From positions 930,001 to 994,000 of the forward strand of contig NZ_VFPP01000001.1 in NCBI RefSeq assembly GCF_006716745.1: a DNA stretch of 64,000 nucleotides, read 5' to 3'. The notes under the pieces are model-generated. The model had not been told where the DNA came from. It was given only the letters and a program-made list of their open reading frames with translations, and ran no database searches. Shown piece after piece: positions 44,516 to 53,409 of the stretch. The first letter of the stretch is position 1. Every line of letters begins with the position of its first letter. The DNA is from Saccharothrix saharensis. GTDB lineage: Bacteria; Actinomycetota; Actinomycetes; Mycobacteriales; Pseudonocardiaceae. The translations under genes and the position numbers were made by a program.

Positions 44516-45367
44516 GTGCTCGATCGGCGAACGTTCGTGCTGGGTGCCGCCGCGACCGCGGCGCTCGCCAGCGCACTACCGGCCCACGCGGCTGCCGCGG
44601 CACCCGCGTCGGACGCCGCGGCGAACCCGCGCAAGGCCGCGGGCGTGTTCCTCGCGCCCGACGGCACCCCACTCATGTTGACCGAGCAGAACGGCCAATG
44701 GGTCATCGTCGACGAAGGCGGTTCGGTGCGCATCACCGACGGCCTCACCGGCGCCGACCTGGTCGACGTCACCGGCGACGGCGGCACGTACCACGCCGTC
44801 GGCGCGCTCAGCGGCGACCCGATCGCCACGATCTGGGAGTCCACCGACGCCGTCACGTGGCGCGAGGCCCGCCGGCTGCACGGCGTGCGCTCGGAGTTCA
44901 CCGCGGTCGGCGGCGGCCTGGCGTTCGGTTCCGTGCTCAAGCACGAGCGCGCTTCGGCCGTCCGCATCGCCGCCCGCCGCACCCCGTCGGGCTGGAGCAC
45001 CGTCCCGGTCCGCGGCCTGGAGTGGACCGACGGCCTGTCCGCCACCGCCGTCGCGGCCACGCCCGACGGCTGGGTCGTGGCGGCCGTCGACGTCTCCGGC
45101 ACGGTCCTGCACACCTCGCGCGACGGCGTCACCTGGACCTCCCGCCCGCGCCTGGACGGCGTCGCCGTGCGCGGCCTGGTCGCGGTCGCCGGCCGGGTGC
45201 ACTGGGTCGGCAACGAGGTGGTCGACGCCACCCCGCTCACCGGCGTGCTCGACGGGGACCGGACCCGTCCGGCCGTGCCGCGGGACGCGAAGGCGCTGGG
45301 TCTGGCCGGCGCCCGTTCCGGCTGGCTGACCGGCGGCCGGCTGATCACCGCGGAGGCGACCCGATGA
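44516..45367 (+). CDS. Tat-type secreted beta-propeller-like protein
   Basis: A 283-aa protein with an N-terminal signal containing twin arginines (LDRRTFVLGAAATAALASAL) ending near AHAAAA. The rest is made of repeated beta strands with D-G/S-V-T-W motifs (STDAVTWREARRLHG, SRDGVTWTSRPRLDG), as in sialidase or BNR-type propellers; only part of a propeller may be present. The GTG at 44516 follows GAAAGGACTGAC. It overlaps the next gene by four bases (ATGA). The two may act together at the cell wall. Confidence 0.78.
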   Translation: MLDRRTFVLGAAATAALASALPAHAAAAAPASDAAANPRKAAGVFLAPDGTPLMLTEQNGQWVIVDEGGSVRITDGLTGADLVDVTGDGGTYHAVGALSGDPIATIWESTDAVTWREARRLHGVRSEFTAVGGGLAFGSVLKHERASAVRIAARRTPSGWSTVPVRGLEWTDGLSATAVAATPDGWVVAAVDVSGTVLHTSRDGVTWTSRPRLDGVAVRGLVAVAGRVHWVGNEVVDATPLTGVLDGDRTRPAVPRDAKALGLAGARSGWLTGGRLITAEATR

Positions 45368-46023
45368 TCACGTTCCAGCGGATCGACGGCACCCCCGTCT
45401 ACTACTGGCGGTCCGGCCGCGGCAACACGACGTTGCGCAACTGGCAGGTCACGCAGGCGTTCTACGACTCCCTGGTGCTGTGGATCAGGGACCTGCGGTC
45501 GCTGTCCTCGGCGTACGGCAGCATCACCTACCTGGTGTCGGCGGGCTTCTACGTGAACAAACCCGGCGAGCACGGTTCGGGCACCGCGATGGACCTCGAC
45601 CACGTCCGGTGGAGCGGTGGCCAGGTCAGCTCGCCGCTGGATCGCGACCACGCGTCGGGCACGCTCGCCACGCGCCGCCGTTACCTCGCGGTGGACGCGG
45701 TGTGCCGTCGCCGGTTCCGGTTCGCGTTGGACGGTTGGTACAACGCCGCCCACGAGGACCACATCCACTCGGACTTCGGTGGTCTGCCGGTCCGGTGCGT
45801 GACGGGGTCGGAGAGCGACACGAAGTTCGTGCAGGCGCTGTGCAACAACTTCATGAGCTCCGGATTGGTGGTGGACGGCATCTGGGGACCGAAGACGCAG
45901 AGCGCTTTCACCACCGCGAAGTCCCGGCTCGGCACCACCGGCGACCCGCACACCAGCAGCGCGGCGTGGCAGTCGTTCCTGTCCGCGGCGGCCCGGAAGG
46001 GTTTCGCGAACCAGGCCTTCTGA
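45364..46023 (+). CDS. Extensin-like/M15-type DD-peptidase with peptidoglycan-binding domain
   Basis: A 219-aa protein. Residues ~1-145 resemble the extensin-like, M15-related zinc peptidase fold: EHGSGTAMDLDHVRW (His and Asp ligands) and EDHIHSDFGG (HxH). Residues ~150-219 form a peptidoglycan-binding repeat (FVQALCNNFMSSGLVVDGIWGPKTQSA). There is no signal peptide, which is odd for a wall enzyme; it could leave the cell with its Tat-exported partner or by another route. The start overlaps the preceding stop. A strong terminator follows. Confidence 0.82.
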   Translation: MITFQRIDGTPVYYWRSGRGNTTLRNWQVTQAFYDSLVLWIRDLRSLSSAYGSITYLVSAGFYVNKPGEHGSGTAMDLDHVRWSGGQVSSPLDRDHASGTLATRRRYLAVDAVCRRRFRFALDGWYNAAHEDHIHSDFGGLPVRCVTGSESDTKFVQALCNNFMSSGLVVDGIWGPKTQSAFTTAKSRLGTTGDPHTSSAAWQSFLSAAARKGFANQAF

Positions 46024-46039
46024 CCTGGCGCGGGCCTTT

Positions 46040-46076
46040 GGGTCCGTGAGCCGGATTTCCGGCTCACGGACCCTTT
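46040..46076 (+). terminator. Rho-independent terminator
   Basis: GGGTCCGTGAGCCGG (46040-46054), loop ATTT, perfect complement 46059-46073, then TTT. The best terminator in the window. Confidence 0.93.
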
Positions 46077-46191
46077 CGCGTGAGGCGGCGAAAATGGTTG
46101 TCCGTCACTTCGGCATTGTCCGAAGATGGAGGGCGTATAGACGCCCCCGACTACATTCGGGTCTTCCCGACCGACGCCAGGGGGTGTCCGG

Positions 46192-47784
46192 ATGAGCACT
46201 TCGGAACTCGATTTCGTGGCGGTCCGGCGGAGCGCGGAGCCCGCCGCCGCGACCGCCGAGCGGTCGATGGCCGGGTTGCGCGACGAGCACGGCAGGCAGC
46301 GGTCGCGCATCGCCGCCGGACGTCCGGAAGCCGTGGCCCGGCAGCACAAGCTGGGCAAGCTCACCGCGCGGGAACGGCTCGACCTGCTGCTGGACGTCGG
46401 CTCGTTCGTCGAGGTCGACCTGTACCGGCGGGGCACGACGGGCGCGCACACCGACGGCGTGGTCGCGGGCTCCGGCACCGTGGACGGCCGCCGGGTGTTC
46501 GTCTACGCGCAGGACTTCACCATCTCCGGCGGGTCGCTGGGCGCGGCGCACGCGGCGAAGATCCAGAAGGTGATGGACCTCGCGGTGTCGACCGGGTCGC
46601 CGATCGTCGCGTTGAACGACAGCGGTGGCGCGCGCATCCAGGAAGGCGTGCTGGCGCTGCACGGCTACGGCGGCATCTTCCGCCGCCAGGTGGCCGCGTC
46701 GGGCGTGGTGCCGCAGATCGCGGTGGTGCTCGGGCCGTCCGCGGGCGGTGCGGCGTACTCCCCCGCGTTGGCCGACTTCACGTTCATGGTCCGCGACACC
46801 GCGCAGATGTACCTGACCGGGCCGGACGTGGTCGCGCAGGTGACCGGCGAACGGGTCAGCCACGCCGACCTCGGCGGCGCGGACGTGCACGGGTCGCGTT
46901 CGGGGGTGGCGTCGTTCGTGCACGACGACGAGCCGAGCTGCCTGGCGGGGGTGCGGGAGCTGCTGTCGCTGCTGCCGTCGAACAACCTGGAGCCGCCGCC
47001 GGCGCTGCCCGCGTGCGGCGCCAGCACGGACCACCGGCCCCGGTTGGCCGAGATCGTGCCGGTGGAGCCGAACAAGCCCTACGACATCCGGTCGGTGCTG
47101 GCGGAGGTCGTGGACGACGGCGACTACCTGGAGGTGCACGAGCACTGGGCGCGCAACGTGGTGTGCGCGTTGGCGCGGGTGGACGGGCGGGTCGTCGGCG
47201 TGGTGGGCAACCAACCCGTCGTGCTGGCCGGCGTGCTCGACATCGCCGCGTCGCAGAAGGCCGCGCGGTTCGTGCGGTTCTGCGACGCGTTCGGCATCCC
47301 GCTGGTGTCGTTGGTGGACGTGCCGGGCTTCCTGCCGGGGACCGAGCAGGAGCTGGGTGGCGCGATCCGGCACGGGGCGAAGCTGCTGTACGCGTACTGC
47401 GAGGCGACCGTGCCGAGGGTGCAGGTGATCCTGCGCAAGGCGTACGGCGGGGCGTACATCGTGATGGACTCGCGGTCGGTGGGCACGGACCTGTCGCTGG
47501 CGTGGCCGACGAACGAGATCGCGGTGATGGGCGCGGAGGGCGCGGTGAACCTGCTGCACCGGCGTGAGCTGGCCGCCGCGGAGGACCCCGCGCGGCTGCG
47601 CGCGGCGTTGGTCGCGGACTACCGGTCGGAGCTGATGCACCCGTACCACGCGGCCGAGCACGGGTTGGTGGACGACGTGATCGACCCGGTGGAGACGCGT
47701 GCGGCCATCGCGCGCGGGCTGGCCGTGCTGCGGGACAAGCGGGCCGAGACGCCCCGCCGCAAGCACGGCAACGCGCCGCTCTAG
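46192..47784 (+). CDS. Acyl-CoA carboxylase beta subunit (carboxyltransferase)
   Basis: A 530-aa carboxyltransferase of the AccD/PccB type that moves CO2 from carboxybiotin to acetyl-, propionyl- or longer acyl-CoA. N half: ARQHKLGKLTARERLDLLLD, ALNDSGGARIQEGV, VLGPSAGGAAYSPAL. C half: NQPVVLAGVLDIAASQKAAR, LVDVPGFLPGTEQELGG, ILRKAYGGAYIVMDS. The substrate specificity residue cannot be placed with certainty. No biotinylated alpha subunit is nearby, so it must pair with one encoded elsewhere. The ATG at 46192 follows AGGGGGTGTCCGG. Confidence 0.95.
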   Translation: MSTSELDFVAVRRSAEPAAATAERSMAGLRDEHGRQRSRIAAGRPEAVARQHKLGKLTARERLDLLLDVGSFVEVDLYRRGTTGAHTDGVVAGSGTVDGRRVFVYAQDFTISGGSLGAAHAAKIQKVMDLAVSTGSPIVALNDSGGARIQEGVLALHGYGGIFRRQVAASGVVPQIAVVLGPSAGGAAYSPALADFTFMVRDTAQMYLTGPDVVAQVTGERVSHADLGGADVHGSRSGVASFVHDDEPSCLAGVRELLSLLPSNNLEPPPALPACGASTDHRPRLAEIVPVEPNKPYDIRSVLAEVVDDGDYLEVHEHWARNVVCALARVDGRVVGVVGNQPVVLAGVLDIAASQKAARFVRFCDAFGIPLVSLVDVPGFLPGTEQELGGAIRHGAKLLYAYCEATVPRVQVILRKAYGGAYIVMDSRSVGTDLSLAWPTNEIAVMGAEGAVNLLHRRELAAAEDPARLRAALVADYRSELMHPYHAAEHGLVDDVIDPVETRAAIARGLAVLRDKRAETPRRKHGNAPL

Positions 47785-48920
47785 GGCTCCGGTTCGCGCT
47801 GGGCGTTCAACTCGGGCGTGCCGGGCGTCGGACACGGGTGTTGCGAGCGCAGGACACGCGTGGTGGTGGTGGTGTCGGTGGTGGAGATCAGGCCAAGCAG
47901 GCTGCGGCGGTCGGTGCGGGAGCGGGCGGCGAGGCCGACCACGAGGGCCGCGAAGAACACCACGCCGCTGTGCCCGGTGGAGATCAGCAGCAGGACCGGC
48001 AGCCACCACAAGGCGAACCGCAGCACCACCGCGCGTGCCGGCGCGCGGCCACCCGTCCGCGCATCGACCAGGGCGAGGTGGAACGCGACCTGGCCCGGCG
48101 TGGCCCGGTCGGCGCGCAGCAGCGGTACGACGACCGTGGCGACCACCGGCACCAGCACGCCCAGCGCGCCGCCGAACCAGTCCGACGTGGCGAGTTCGGT
48201 CAGCCACGGCGTGCCGGTCCCCTCACCGATGAGCACGAGCACCACCCGGCACGCGAACTGGACCAGGGTCAGGGTCAGCAGGTCGCCCGCGAACGCGAAC
48301 CCGCGGCGCAGCAGGCCGGGCCGCCCGGTGTCGGGCACGGGCTCCGGCACGGCCGGGGGCAGCAGCCGACCGAGCCACCGGGCGAGCAGCCAGCCGAGCA
48401 CCGCGCCCGCCGTGTTCGTCATCAGGTCGTCCACGTCCGCGACCCGGTAGGGGCACGGGTAGAGGCCGAACACCGCCGTGCCCTGGGTCGTCTCCACGGC
48501 GAGCGACACCAGCGCCCCGATCGCGGTGGCGGCCACCACGCCCCGCCCGAACCGGTAGCGCAGCAGGAACCCCAGCGGCACGAACAGGACCACGTTCAGC
48601 GCGACCTGGAGGAACTCCGGGCTCGTCGGCGAGTACCCGGCGGCGGCGATGTCGTCCAGCGACGCGAACGGCCGGGTCTGCCAGTAGTCGCGCAGCGCCC
48701 GGCTCTCGCAGAACGCGCCCGTCACGTCCGGCAGCGGGAACAGCGTGAACGCCACCAACCCGCACCCGTACAGCGCGCTGCCCGCCGCGACGACCGCCGC
48801 CCACCCGCTCAGCCGACCGCGCCGCCGGTACTGCCAGTGCACCCACGGCAGCACCGCCACCGGCACCACCAGCGCGAACAGCACCAGCGTGATGATCGAC
48901 TCGCTCAGCCGCACCGACAC
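47781..48920 (-). CDS. VanZ-RDD fusion membrane protein
   Basis: A 379-aa integral membrane protein. Residues ~1-190 are a VanZ domain: LNVVLFVPLGFLLRYRFG, VSLAVETTQGTAVFGLYPCP and RVADVDDLMTNTAGAVLGWL are typical, with the E-T-x-Q and D-x-D-D motifs. Residues ~205-330 form an RDD domain (RRGFAFAGDLLTLTLVQF; RATPGQVAFHLALVDARTGG). VanZ of Tn1546 gives low-level teicoplanin resistance; most chromosomal homologues have unknown roles. The 3' end overlaps accD by four bases, tail to tail. Confidence 0.9.
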   Translation of the reverse strand: MSVRLSESIITLVLFALVVPVAVLPWVHWQYRRRGRLSGWAAVVAAGSALYGCGLVAFTLFPLPDVTGAFCESRALRDYWQTRPFASLDDIAAAGYSPTSPEFLQVALNVVLFVPLGFLLRYRFGRGVVAATAIGALVSLAVETTQGTAVFGLYPCPYRVADVDDLMTNTAGAVLGWLLARWLGRLLPPAVPEPVPDTGRPGLLRRGFAFAGDLLTLTLVQFACRVVLVLIGEGTGTPWLTELATSDWFGGALGVLVPVVATVVVPLLRADRATPGQVAFHLALVDARTGGRAPARAVVLRFALWWLPVLLLISTGHSGVVFFAALVVGLAARSRTDRRSLLGLISTTDTTTTTRVLRSQHPCPTPGTPELNAQREPEP

Positions 48921-49040
48921 CCGGCCACGCTAGGCCGCTCCTCCCCCACCTGCTCGTCAGTCACCTGGTCGAGTGGTCGAACCGAACGGGCCCCGGCGCC
49001 GAACCCCTGTCGAGCACTTCCGCCGAGGGATGGGGGAACC

Positions 49041-49472
49041 ATGGACAACCCAGCCGCGTGCGCGGCCACCCGTTACGCCAACCAGCTGCACGCGACCGTC
49101 GAGCGCCTGGCCATCGGCCGCCGGTGGCCGTTGGTGCTGTCCGACGGCAACGTGCACCTGCCGATCGGTCGCGGTATCGGCGCACTGCTGGTCCGCGCCG
49201 GGATCGGCGGCCGGGTCGGGGCGGGGTTGCCCGCGCTGGCGCTGTCGGCCGGCCTGTGGGCGTTCCTGGTCGACACGGCCGACGCCGGGACACCCGCGCT
49301 GCCGCCGCACGTGCGGCTGATGACCGACGGCCAGTACCTGCCCCTGCCGCCCAGCGTGACGGCGGACGGCCCGGTGCGGTGGATCCGCGAGCCGGACGCC
49401 CGGTTGCCCCGACTGGCCACCGCGCTGGGGCTGCTCGGTCCGTTCACGCCCGCGGTGACGGTCCGGCGGTGA
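49041..49472 (+). CDS. Hypothetical 143-aa protein
   Basis: No family recognised. The protein has one moderately hydrophobic middle part (ALLVRAGIGGRVGAGLPALA, LSAGLWAFLVD) and a proline-rich C-terminal half with HVRLMTDGQYLPLPPS and PVRWIREPDARLPRLATALG. The ATG at 49041 has GGGATGGGGGAACC upstream. Coding bias is like its neighbours. It stands alone between divergent VanZ-RDD and convergent DinB genes. Confidence 0.7.
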   Translation: MDNPAACAATRYANQLHATVERLAIGRRWPLVLSDGNVHLPIGRGIGALLVRAGIGGRVGAGLPALALSAGLWAFLVDTADAGTPALPPHVRLMTDGQYLPLPPSVTADGPVRWIREPDARLPRLATALGLLGPFTPAVTVRR

Positions 49473-49546
49473 CAAGTCCGGTAGTGCACGCCGACCGGCT
49501 GCCGGACGTGCTCACCCGGTGCGCGGGAGCGGGGCGCGCCTCGGCG

Positions 49547-50026
49547 TCAGCGCGGCCCGAGGCCGGTCCTGCCGTCCAGCAGCTCCCGCGCGGCGTCGAG
49601 GTGGCCGGCGTGCCGGGCGGTCTCCTCGATCACGTGCAGCACGATCCGGCGCAGGTCGGTGGTCTCGGCGCCGAGCGGGTCCGGGTGCCGGCCGACCGGG
49701 CGGGCCGACAGCGGGGTGGCGGCCAGGACGGCGTTCGACCGCGCGCACTGGGCCCGGTAGAAGGCGAAGACCTCCTCGGGCGACCGTGGTGTGGTGAGGG
49801 GCGGTGCGTCGTCCGGCCACGGCAACGGCTCGGCGTGGCCCAGGACGATCTCCTGGAACCAGTGCCGCTCGGCGTGGCCGAGGTGTTCGACCACGCCCAG
49901 CGGCGTCCACCCCGACGGCAGGACCGCCGTCGTCAACGCGGCTTCGTCCAGTCCGTCCAGGATCGCCGGCACGGCTTCGCGCTGCGCCTCCAGAAACAGC
50001 GACAGCGCCGCCTTCTCCTCGTCCAC
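49547..50026 (-). CDS. DinB-like (DUF664) four-helix metal protein
   Basis: A 159-aa protein of the DinB/YfiT superfamily. Likely metal-ligand histidines: VEHLGHAERHWFQEIVLGHA and HVIEETARHAGHLDAARELL. In actinobacteria this group includes mycothiol-dependent enzymes. The GTG at 50026 (VDEEKAALSLFLEAQ) follows GGGACGGACCG and gives the usual family N-terminus; the longer frame to 50074 adds unrelated residues. Confidence 0.88.
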   Translation of the reverse strand: MDEEKAALSLFLEAQREAVPAILDGLDEAALTTAVLPSGWTPLGVVEHLGHAERHWFQEIVLGHAEPLPWPDDAPPLTTPRSPEEVFAFYRAQCARSNAVLAATPLSARPVGRHPDPLGAETTDLRRIVLHVIEETARHAGHLDAARELLDGRTGLGPR

Positions 50027-50081
50027 CGGTCCGTCCCCTCGTCGATCGACTGGCGGGACGGTAACAGCGAACACCGACAGT

Positions 50082-51059
50082 TCACGGCAGCCGGACCTCG
50101 CCCGGTTGCTTGTCCGGCCGCAGCCCGCGCCACGACGAGTGCCGCAGCCGCCCGTCGGTGGTCCACGTGCGGTACTCGACCTCGCCGACCAGTTCCGGCC
50201 GCACCCAGTGCGCGCGGCGGGCCTGGTCGGCGGGCACCGGGTCGACGAACGGCGAACCGGTGCGCGCCAACGGCCTTAGCCTTTCCTGGAGGTCCAGCAG
50301 CGCCGAGTGGGTGAACCCGGTGCCGACCTTGCCCACGTAGCGCAACCCGTCGTCGGACGGCACGCCCAGCAGCAGCGACCCGATCGTGCCCGCGCGGCGA
50401 CCGTCACCGGGCCGCCAACCGCCGATCAGCACCTCCTGCGTGCGCACCAGCGGCACCTTCACCCACGCGGTCGAACGCCGCCCCGGCTCGTAGCGCGAGG
50501 TGACCCGTTTGGCGACCACGCCCTCGAGCCCGTAGTCCGAGGCCACCGCGAGCACGTCCTCGCCGTCCACCTCGGTGAACGACGGCGGCACGCGCACCCC
50601 GGGCACGCCGCCCAGCCCGAGCCCGCCCAGCTCCTCCCGCCGCCGCGCGTACGGCGCGCCGAGCAGCGACCGACCGTCCACGTGCAGGAGGTCGAACACG
50701 TAGTACACGACCGGTACGCGGGCCAGCAGCTCGTCACCGGGTCGGGCGACGTGCATCCGCGCCTGCAACCGACCGAAGTCCGGCTGCCGCCGTGCGCCGA
50801 GCGCGACGATCTCCCCGTCCAGCACGACCTCGTGGTCACCCGGAAGTGTGGCCAGCGCCCGCAGTTCCGGGTAGGTCGCGGACACCTCCAGGTCGTTGCG
50901 GGTCATCGCCCGCACCCGCCCACCGCGCACGTAGGTGACCGCGCGGACACCGTCCCACTTGAACTCGAACGCCCACCCGGCGCCCGTCGGGAGCTGCCCG
51001 GGCGCGGCCAGCATGGGCCGGATCAGCTCGGGGAGACCGGACTCTGCGCGCAACGGCAT
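50082..51059 (-). CDS. Stand-alone ATP-dependent DNA ligase (LigD ligase domain/LigC type)
   Basis: A 325-aa ligase. The adenylated lysine is in EFKWDGVRAVTYV (motif I, ~33). Others: EVVLDGEIVAL, YYVFDLLHVDGRSL (III-IIIa), LEGVVAKRVTSRYEPG (IV) and STAWVKVP (V), followed by an OB-fold (TIGSLLLGVPSDDGLRYVGKV, SWRGLRPDKQPGEV). It has no polymerase or nuclease domain. The LigD-like polymerase is a separate gene at 9407. Together they may carry out end joining with an unseen Ku, or act in base excision repair as LigC does. Confidence 0.95.
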   Translation of the reverse strand: MPLRAESGLPELIRPMLAAPGQLPTGAGWAFEFKWDGVRAVTYVRGGRVRAMTRNDLEVSATYPELRALATLPGDHEVVLDGEIVALGARRQPDFGRLQARMHVARPGDELLARVPVVYYVFDLLHVDGRSLLGAPYARRREELGGLGLGGVPGVRVPPSFTEVDGEDVLAVASDYGLEGVVAKRVTSRYEPGRRSTAWVKVPLVRTQEVLIGGWRPGDGRRAGTIGSLLLGVPSDDGLRYVGKVGTGFTHSALLDLQERLRPLARTGSPFVDPVPADQARRAHWVRPELVGEVEYRTWTTDGRLRHSSWRGLRPDKQPGEVRLP

Positions 51060-51148
51060 GCGACCGTCCCTTGTAGACGGACCACGGCACGCCCAGTGTC
51101 ACCCGCGCCACCCGGGGCCGCACATCGGCGGCCCCGATCGGGCGCACC

Positions 51149-51994
51149 TCAGCAGGCGGAGCCCCCGGCGGCGCGGCGTTCCAGCATGACCGTGTCGCGC
51201 CACACGCCGTGGTGCTGAGCGATGCGCTCGCGGACGCCGACGGTGCGGTAGCCGGCCGAGTGGTGCAGAGAGATACTGGCGCGGTTCTCCGGGAAGATCG
51301 CGGTCTGCAACGTCCACAGCCCGCTCTGGTCGGCGGCGGTGACCTGGCGGTGGAGCAGGGACTTGCCCACGCCCCGGCCGCGGAAGCCGTCGCCGACGTA
51401 GACCGAGGTCTCGGCCACGCCGGAGTAGCACTCCCGGGTCGACACGGGCGTGGCGGCGGTCCAGCCCGCGACCCGGCCGTCGACCACGGCGACCCAGCGG
51501 TGCCCGGGCAGCCACTTCGACTCCAGCGTGCGGCGACTGGGGGTTTCCGTCTCGAAGGTGGCGTTGCCGGTGGCGATGCCCTCGGCGTAGATCCGGCGCA
51601 CGTCTACCCAGTCGTCGTCGGTCAGGGCGCGGACGGTGACGTCGGCGGGCAGGTCGGTCGGGCAGCACGGCTTGGTGACGATGGTGCCCATGATGGCGTC
51701 GGCGGCGTGCGGCAGGCCCGTGCAGCACACCCGGTTGACCGAGACCAGGGTCGCGGTGCCCTCCTTGCGCAGCCGGACGAACCCCACGTCGGCGAGTTTG
51801 CGCAGGTGGTGCGAGCAGGTCGACTGGCTGATGCCGACGGCCTCGGTCAGCGCGCCCACGGTGAGCTCGCCGGGGTGGGTGGCGACGGTGTGCAGCAGGC
51901 GCACGCGGGTCGGGTCGGCCAGGCAGGCGAACCACTCGGCGTAGGTCGAGGCGTCCTCGGGCGCGAGGCCCACCGCGGGCAGCATCGTCGTCAT
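51149..51994 (-). CDS. ArsR-ArsN1 fusion: arsenic-sensing repressor plus N-acetyltransferase
   Basis: A 281-aa fusion. Residues ~15-100 are an ArsR winged helix (CLADPTRVRLLHTVATHPGE; STCSHHLRKLADVGFVRLRKEG). Next come two Cys pairs, VNRVCCTGLPHAADAIMG and TKPCCPTDLP, which are good As(III)/MAs(III) ligands. Residues ~125-275 are a PAT/ArsN1-type acetyltransferase (RIYAEGIATGNATFETETPS; FRGRGVGKSLLHRQVTAADQ), which in other bacteria detoxifies the organoarsenical arsinothricin. It ends ...GGSAC. It diverges from arsO across a 97-base region with a palindrome, so it probably represses both genes until an arsenical binds. Confidence 0.92.
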   Translation of the reverse strand: MTTMLPAVGLAPEDASTYAEWFACLADPTRVRLLHTVATHPGELTVGALTEAVGISQSTCSHHLRKLADVGFVRLRKEGTATLVSVNRVCCTGLPHAADAIMGTIVTKPCCPTDLPADVTVRALTDDDWVDVRRIYAEGIATGNATFETETPSRRTLESKWLPGHRWVAVVDGRVAGWTAATPVSTRECYSGVAETSVYVGDGFRGRGVGKSLLHRQVTAADQSGLWTLQTAIFPENRASISLHHSAGYRTVGVRERIAQHHGVWRDTVMLERRAAGGSAC

Positions 51995-52010
51995 GCGCCC
52001 AGACTATCGA

Positions 52011-52026
52011 CAACCACCGATGGTTG
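52011..52026. promoter_or_regulatory. Candidate ArsR operator between arsR-arsN1 and arsO
   Basis: CAACCA-CCGA-TGGTTG, perfect 6-bp arms, lies 17 bases from the ArsR-ArsN1 start. A second weaker repeat (CTTCG-CTTGAT-CGAAG, 52056-52071) lies nearer arsO. Confidence 0.6.
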
Positions 52027-52094
52027 CATCAATCTATGCTTCTCGATAAATTACCCTTCGCTTGATCGAAGAGCACCGATGAAAGAGGTGTGTG

Positions 52095-53408
52095 GTGGAC
52101 GAGTTCCCCGTGGTCGTGGTCGGCGCCGGGCCGGTCGGGTTGGCGGCGGCCGCCCGACTGCTGGAGCGCGGTGTGCGGCCGTTGGTGCTGGAAGCGGGCC
52201 CGCAGGCGGGCGCGGCGGTGGCCCAGTGGCGGCACGTGCGGCTGTTCTCGCAGTGGTCGGAGCTGGTGGACCCGGCCGCCCGCCGCCTGCTGGAGCCCAC
52301 CGGGTGGCGCGCCCCCGACCCCGACGGCTACCCGACCGGCGAGCAGTGGGCGGCCGAGTACCTGGTGCCGCTGGCCGAGGCGCTCGGCGACCACGTCCGG
52401 GTGAATGCCCGCGTGGTCGGCGTGGCGCGCCGGGGCCGGGACCGGGTGGTGGACGCGGGCCGCGACACCGAGCCGCTGACCGTGCACGTCGAGGGCGGCG
52501 AGCGGATCACCGCGCGGGCCGTGATCGACGCGTCGGGCACGTGGGGCGTGCCGAACCCGCTGGGCGGCGACGGCCTGCCCGCCGCGGGTGAGCGGGAGGC
52601 CGCGGACCGGATCGGCTACCGCGTGCCGGACGTCGTGGCCGAGGAGGAGCGGTACGCGGGCAAGCGGATCGCCGTCGCGGGCAGCGGCCACTCCGCGCTC
52701 ACCGCCCTGGTCGCGCTGACCGACCTGGCCGAGCGGCACCCCGGCACGAAGATCACGTGGTTGCTGCGCCGCGGCGCGGTCGGCGCGGTGTTCGGCGGCG
52801 GCGAGGCGGACCAGCTGCCGGCGCGCGGCGCGCTCGGGCTCCGGGCGCGGGCGGCGGTCAAGGCCGGGCACGTCGAGGTGGTCACCGGCTTCCGCACCGC
52901 GGCGGTCGAACGCGCCGGCGAGCGCGTGGCGCTGGTGTCGGAGGACGGGCACCGGCTCGACCCGGTGGACGAGGTCGTGGCGCTGACCGGCTTCCGACCG
53001 GACCACTCGTGGCTGTCGGAGGTGCGGCTGGACCTGGACCCGGTGCTGCAGGCACCGACCAGGCTGGCGCCGCTGGTCGACCCGAACGTGCACTCGTGCG
53101 GCACCGTCTACCCGCACGGCGCGGATGAACTGCGGCAGCCCGAGCCCGGCGTGTACCTCGTGGGCATGAAGAGCTACGGGCGGGCGCCCACGTTCCTCGC
53201 ACTGACCGGGTACGAGCAGGTGCGCAGCGTGGTCGCCGAGATCGCCGGTGACCACGAGTCCGCGGCGCGGGTCGAGCTCACGTTGCCCGAGACCGGCGTC
53301 TGCGGCGGGTCGGGCGTCTTCGACGCGGAGCCCGCGTCCTCGGGCGGGTGCTGCGCCGCCCCGCAGGTGGCCGACCTGACGCTCACCGCCCCGGGTGCCC
53401 GGGTCTGA
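52095..53408 (+). CDS. arsO: ArsO-like flavin-dependent monooxygenase
   Basis: A 437-aa flavoprotein of the FMO-like group found in actinobacterial arsenic islands. FAD site: VVVVGAGPVGLAAAARLLER. NADPH site: IAVAGSGHSALTALVALTDL. Others: WRHVRLFSQWSELVDP and the C-terminal VYLVGMKSYGRAPTFL. The tail carries cysteines (GVCGGSGVFD, GGCCAAPQ) that could touch a trivalent arsenical. The exact reaction of ArsO is not settled. The GTG at 52095 follows AAAGAGG by six bases; 52092 is also possible. The MFS gene starts one base after its stop. Confidence 0.88.
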   Translation: MDEFPVVVVGAGPVGLAAAARLLERGVRPLVLEAGPQAGAAVAQWRHVRLFSQWSELVDPAARRLLEPTGWRAPDPDGYPTGEQWAAEYLVPLAEALGDHVRVNARVVGVARRGRDRVVDAGRDTEPLTVHVEGGERITARAVIDASGTWGVPNPLGGDGLPAAGEREAADRIGYRVPDVVAEEERYAGKRIAVAGSGHSALTALVALTDLAERHPGTKITWLLRRGAVGAVFGGGEADQLPARGALGLRARAAVKAGHVEVVTGFRTAAVERAGERVALVSEDGHRLDPVDEVVALTGFRPDHSWLSEVRLDLDPVLQAPTRLAPLVDPNVHSCGTVYPHGADELRQPEPGVYLVGMKSYGRAPTFLALTGYEQVRSVVAEIAGDHESAARVELTLPETGVCGGSGVFDAEPASSGGCCAAPQVADLTLTAPGARV

Positions 53409-53409
53409 C

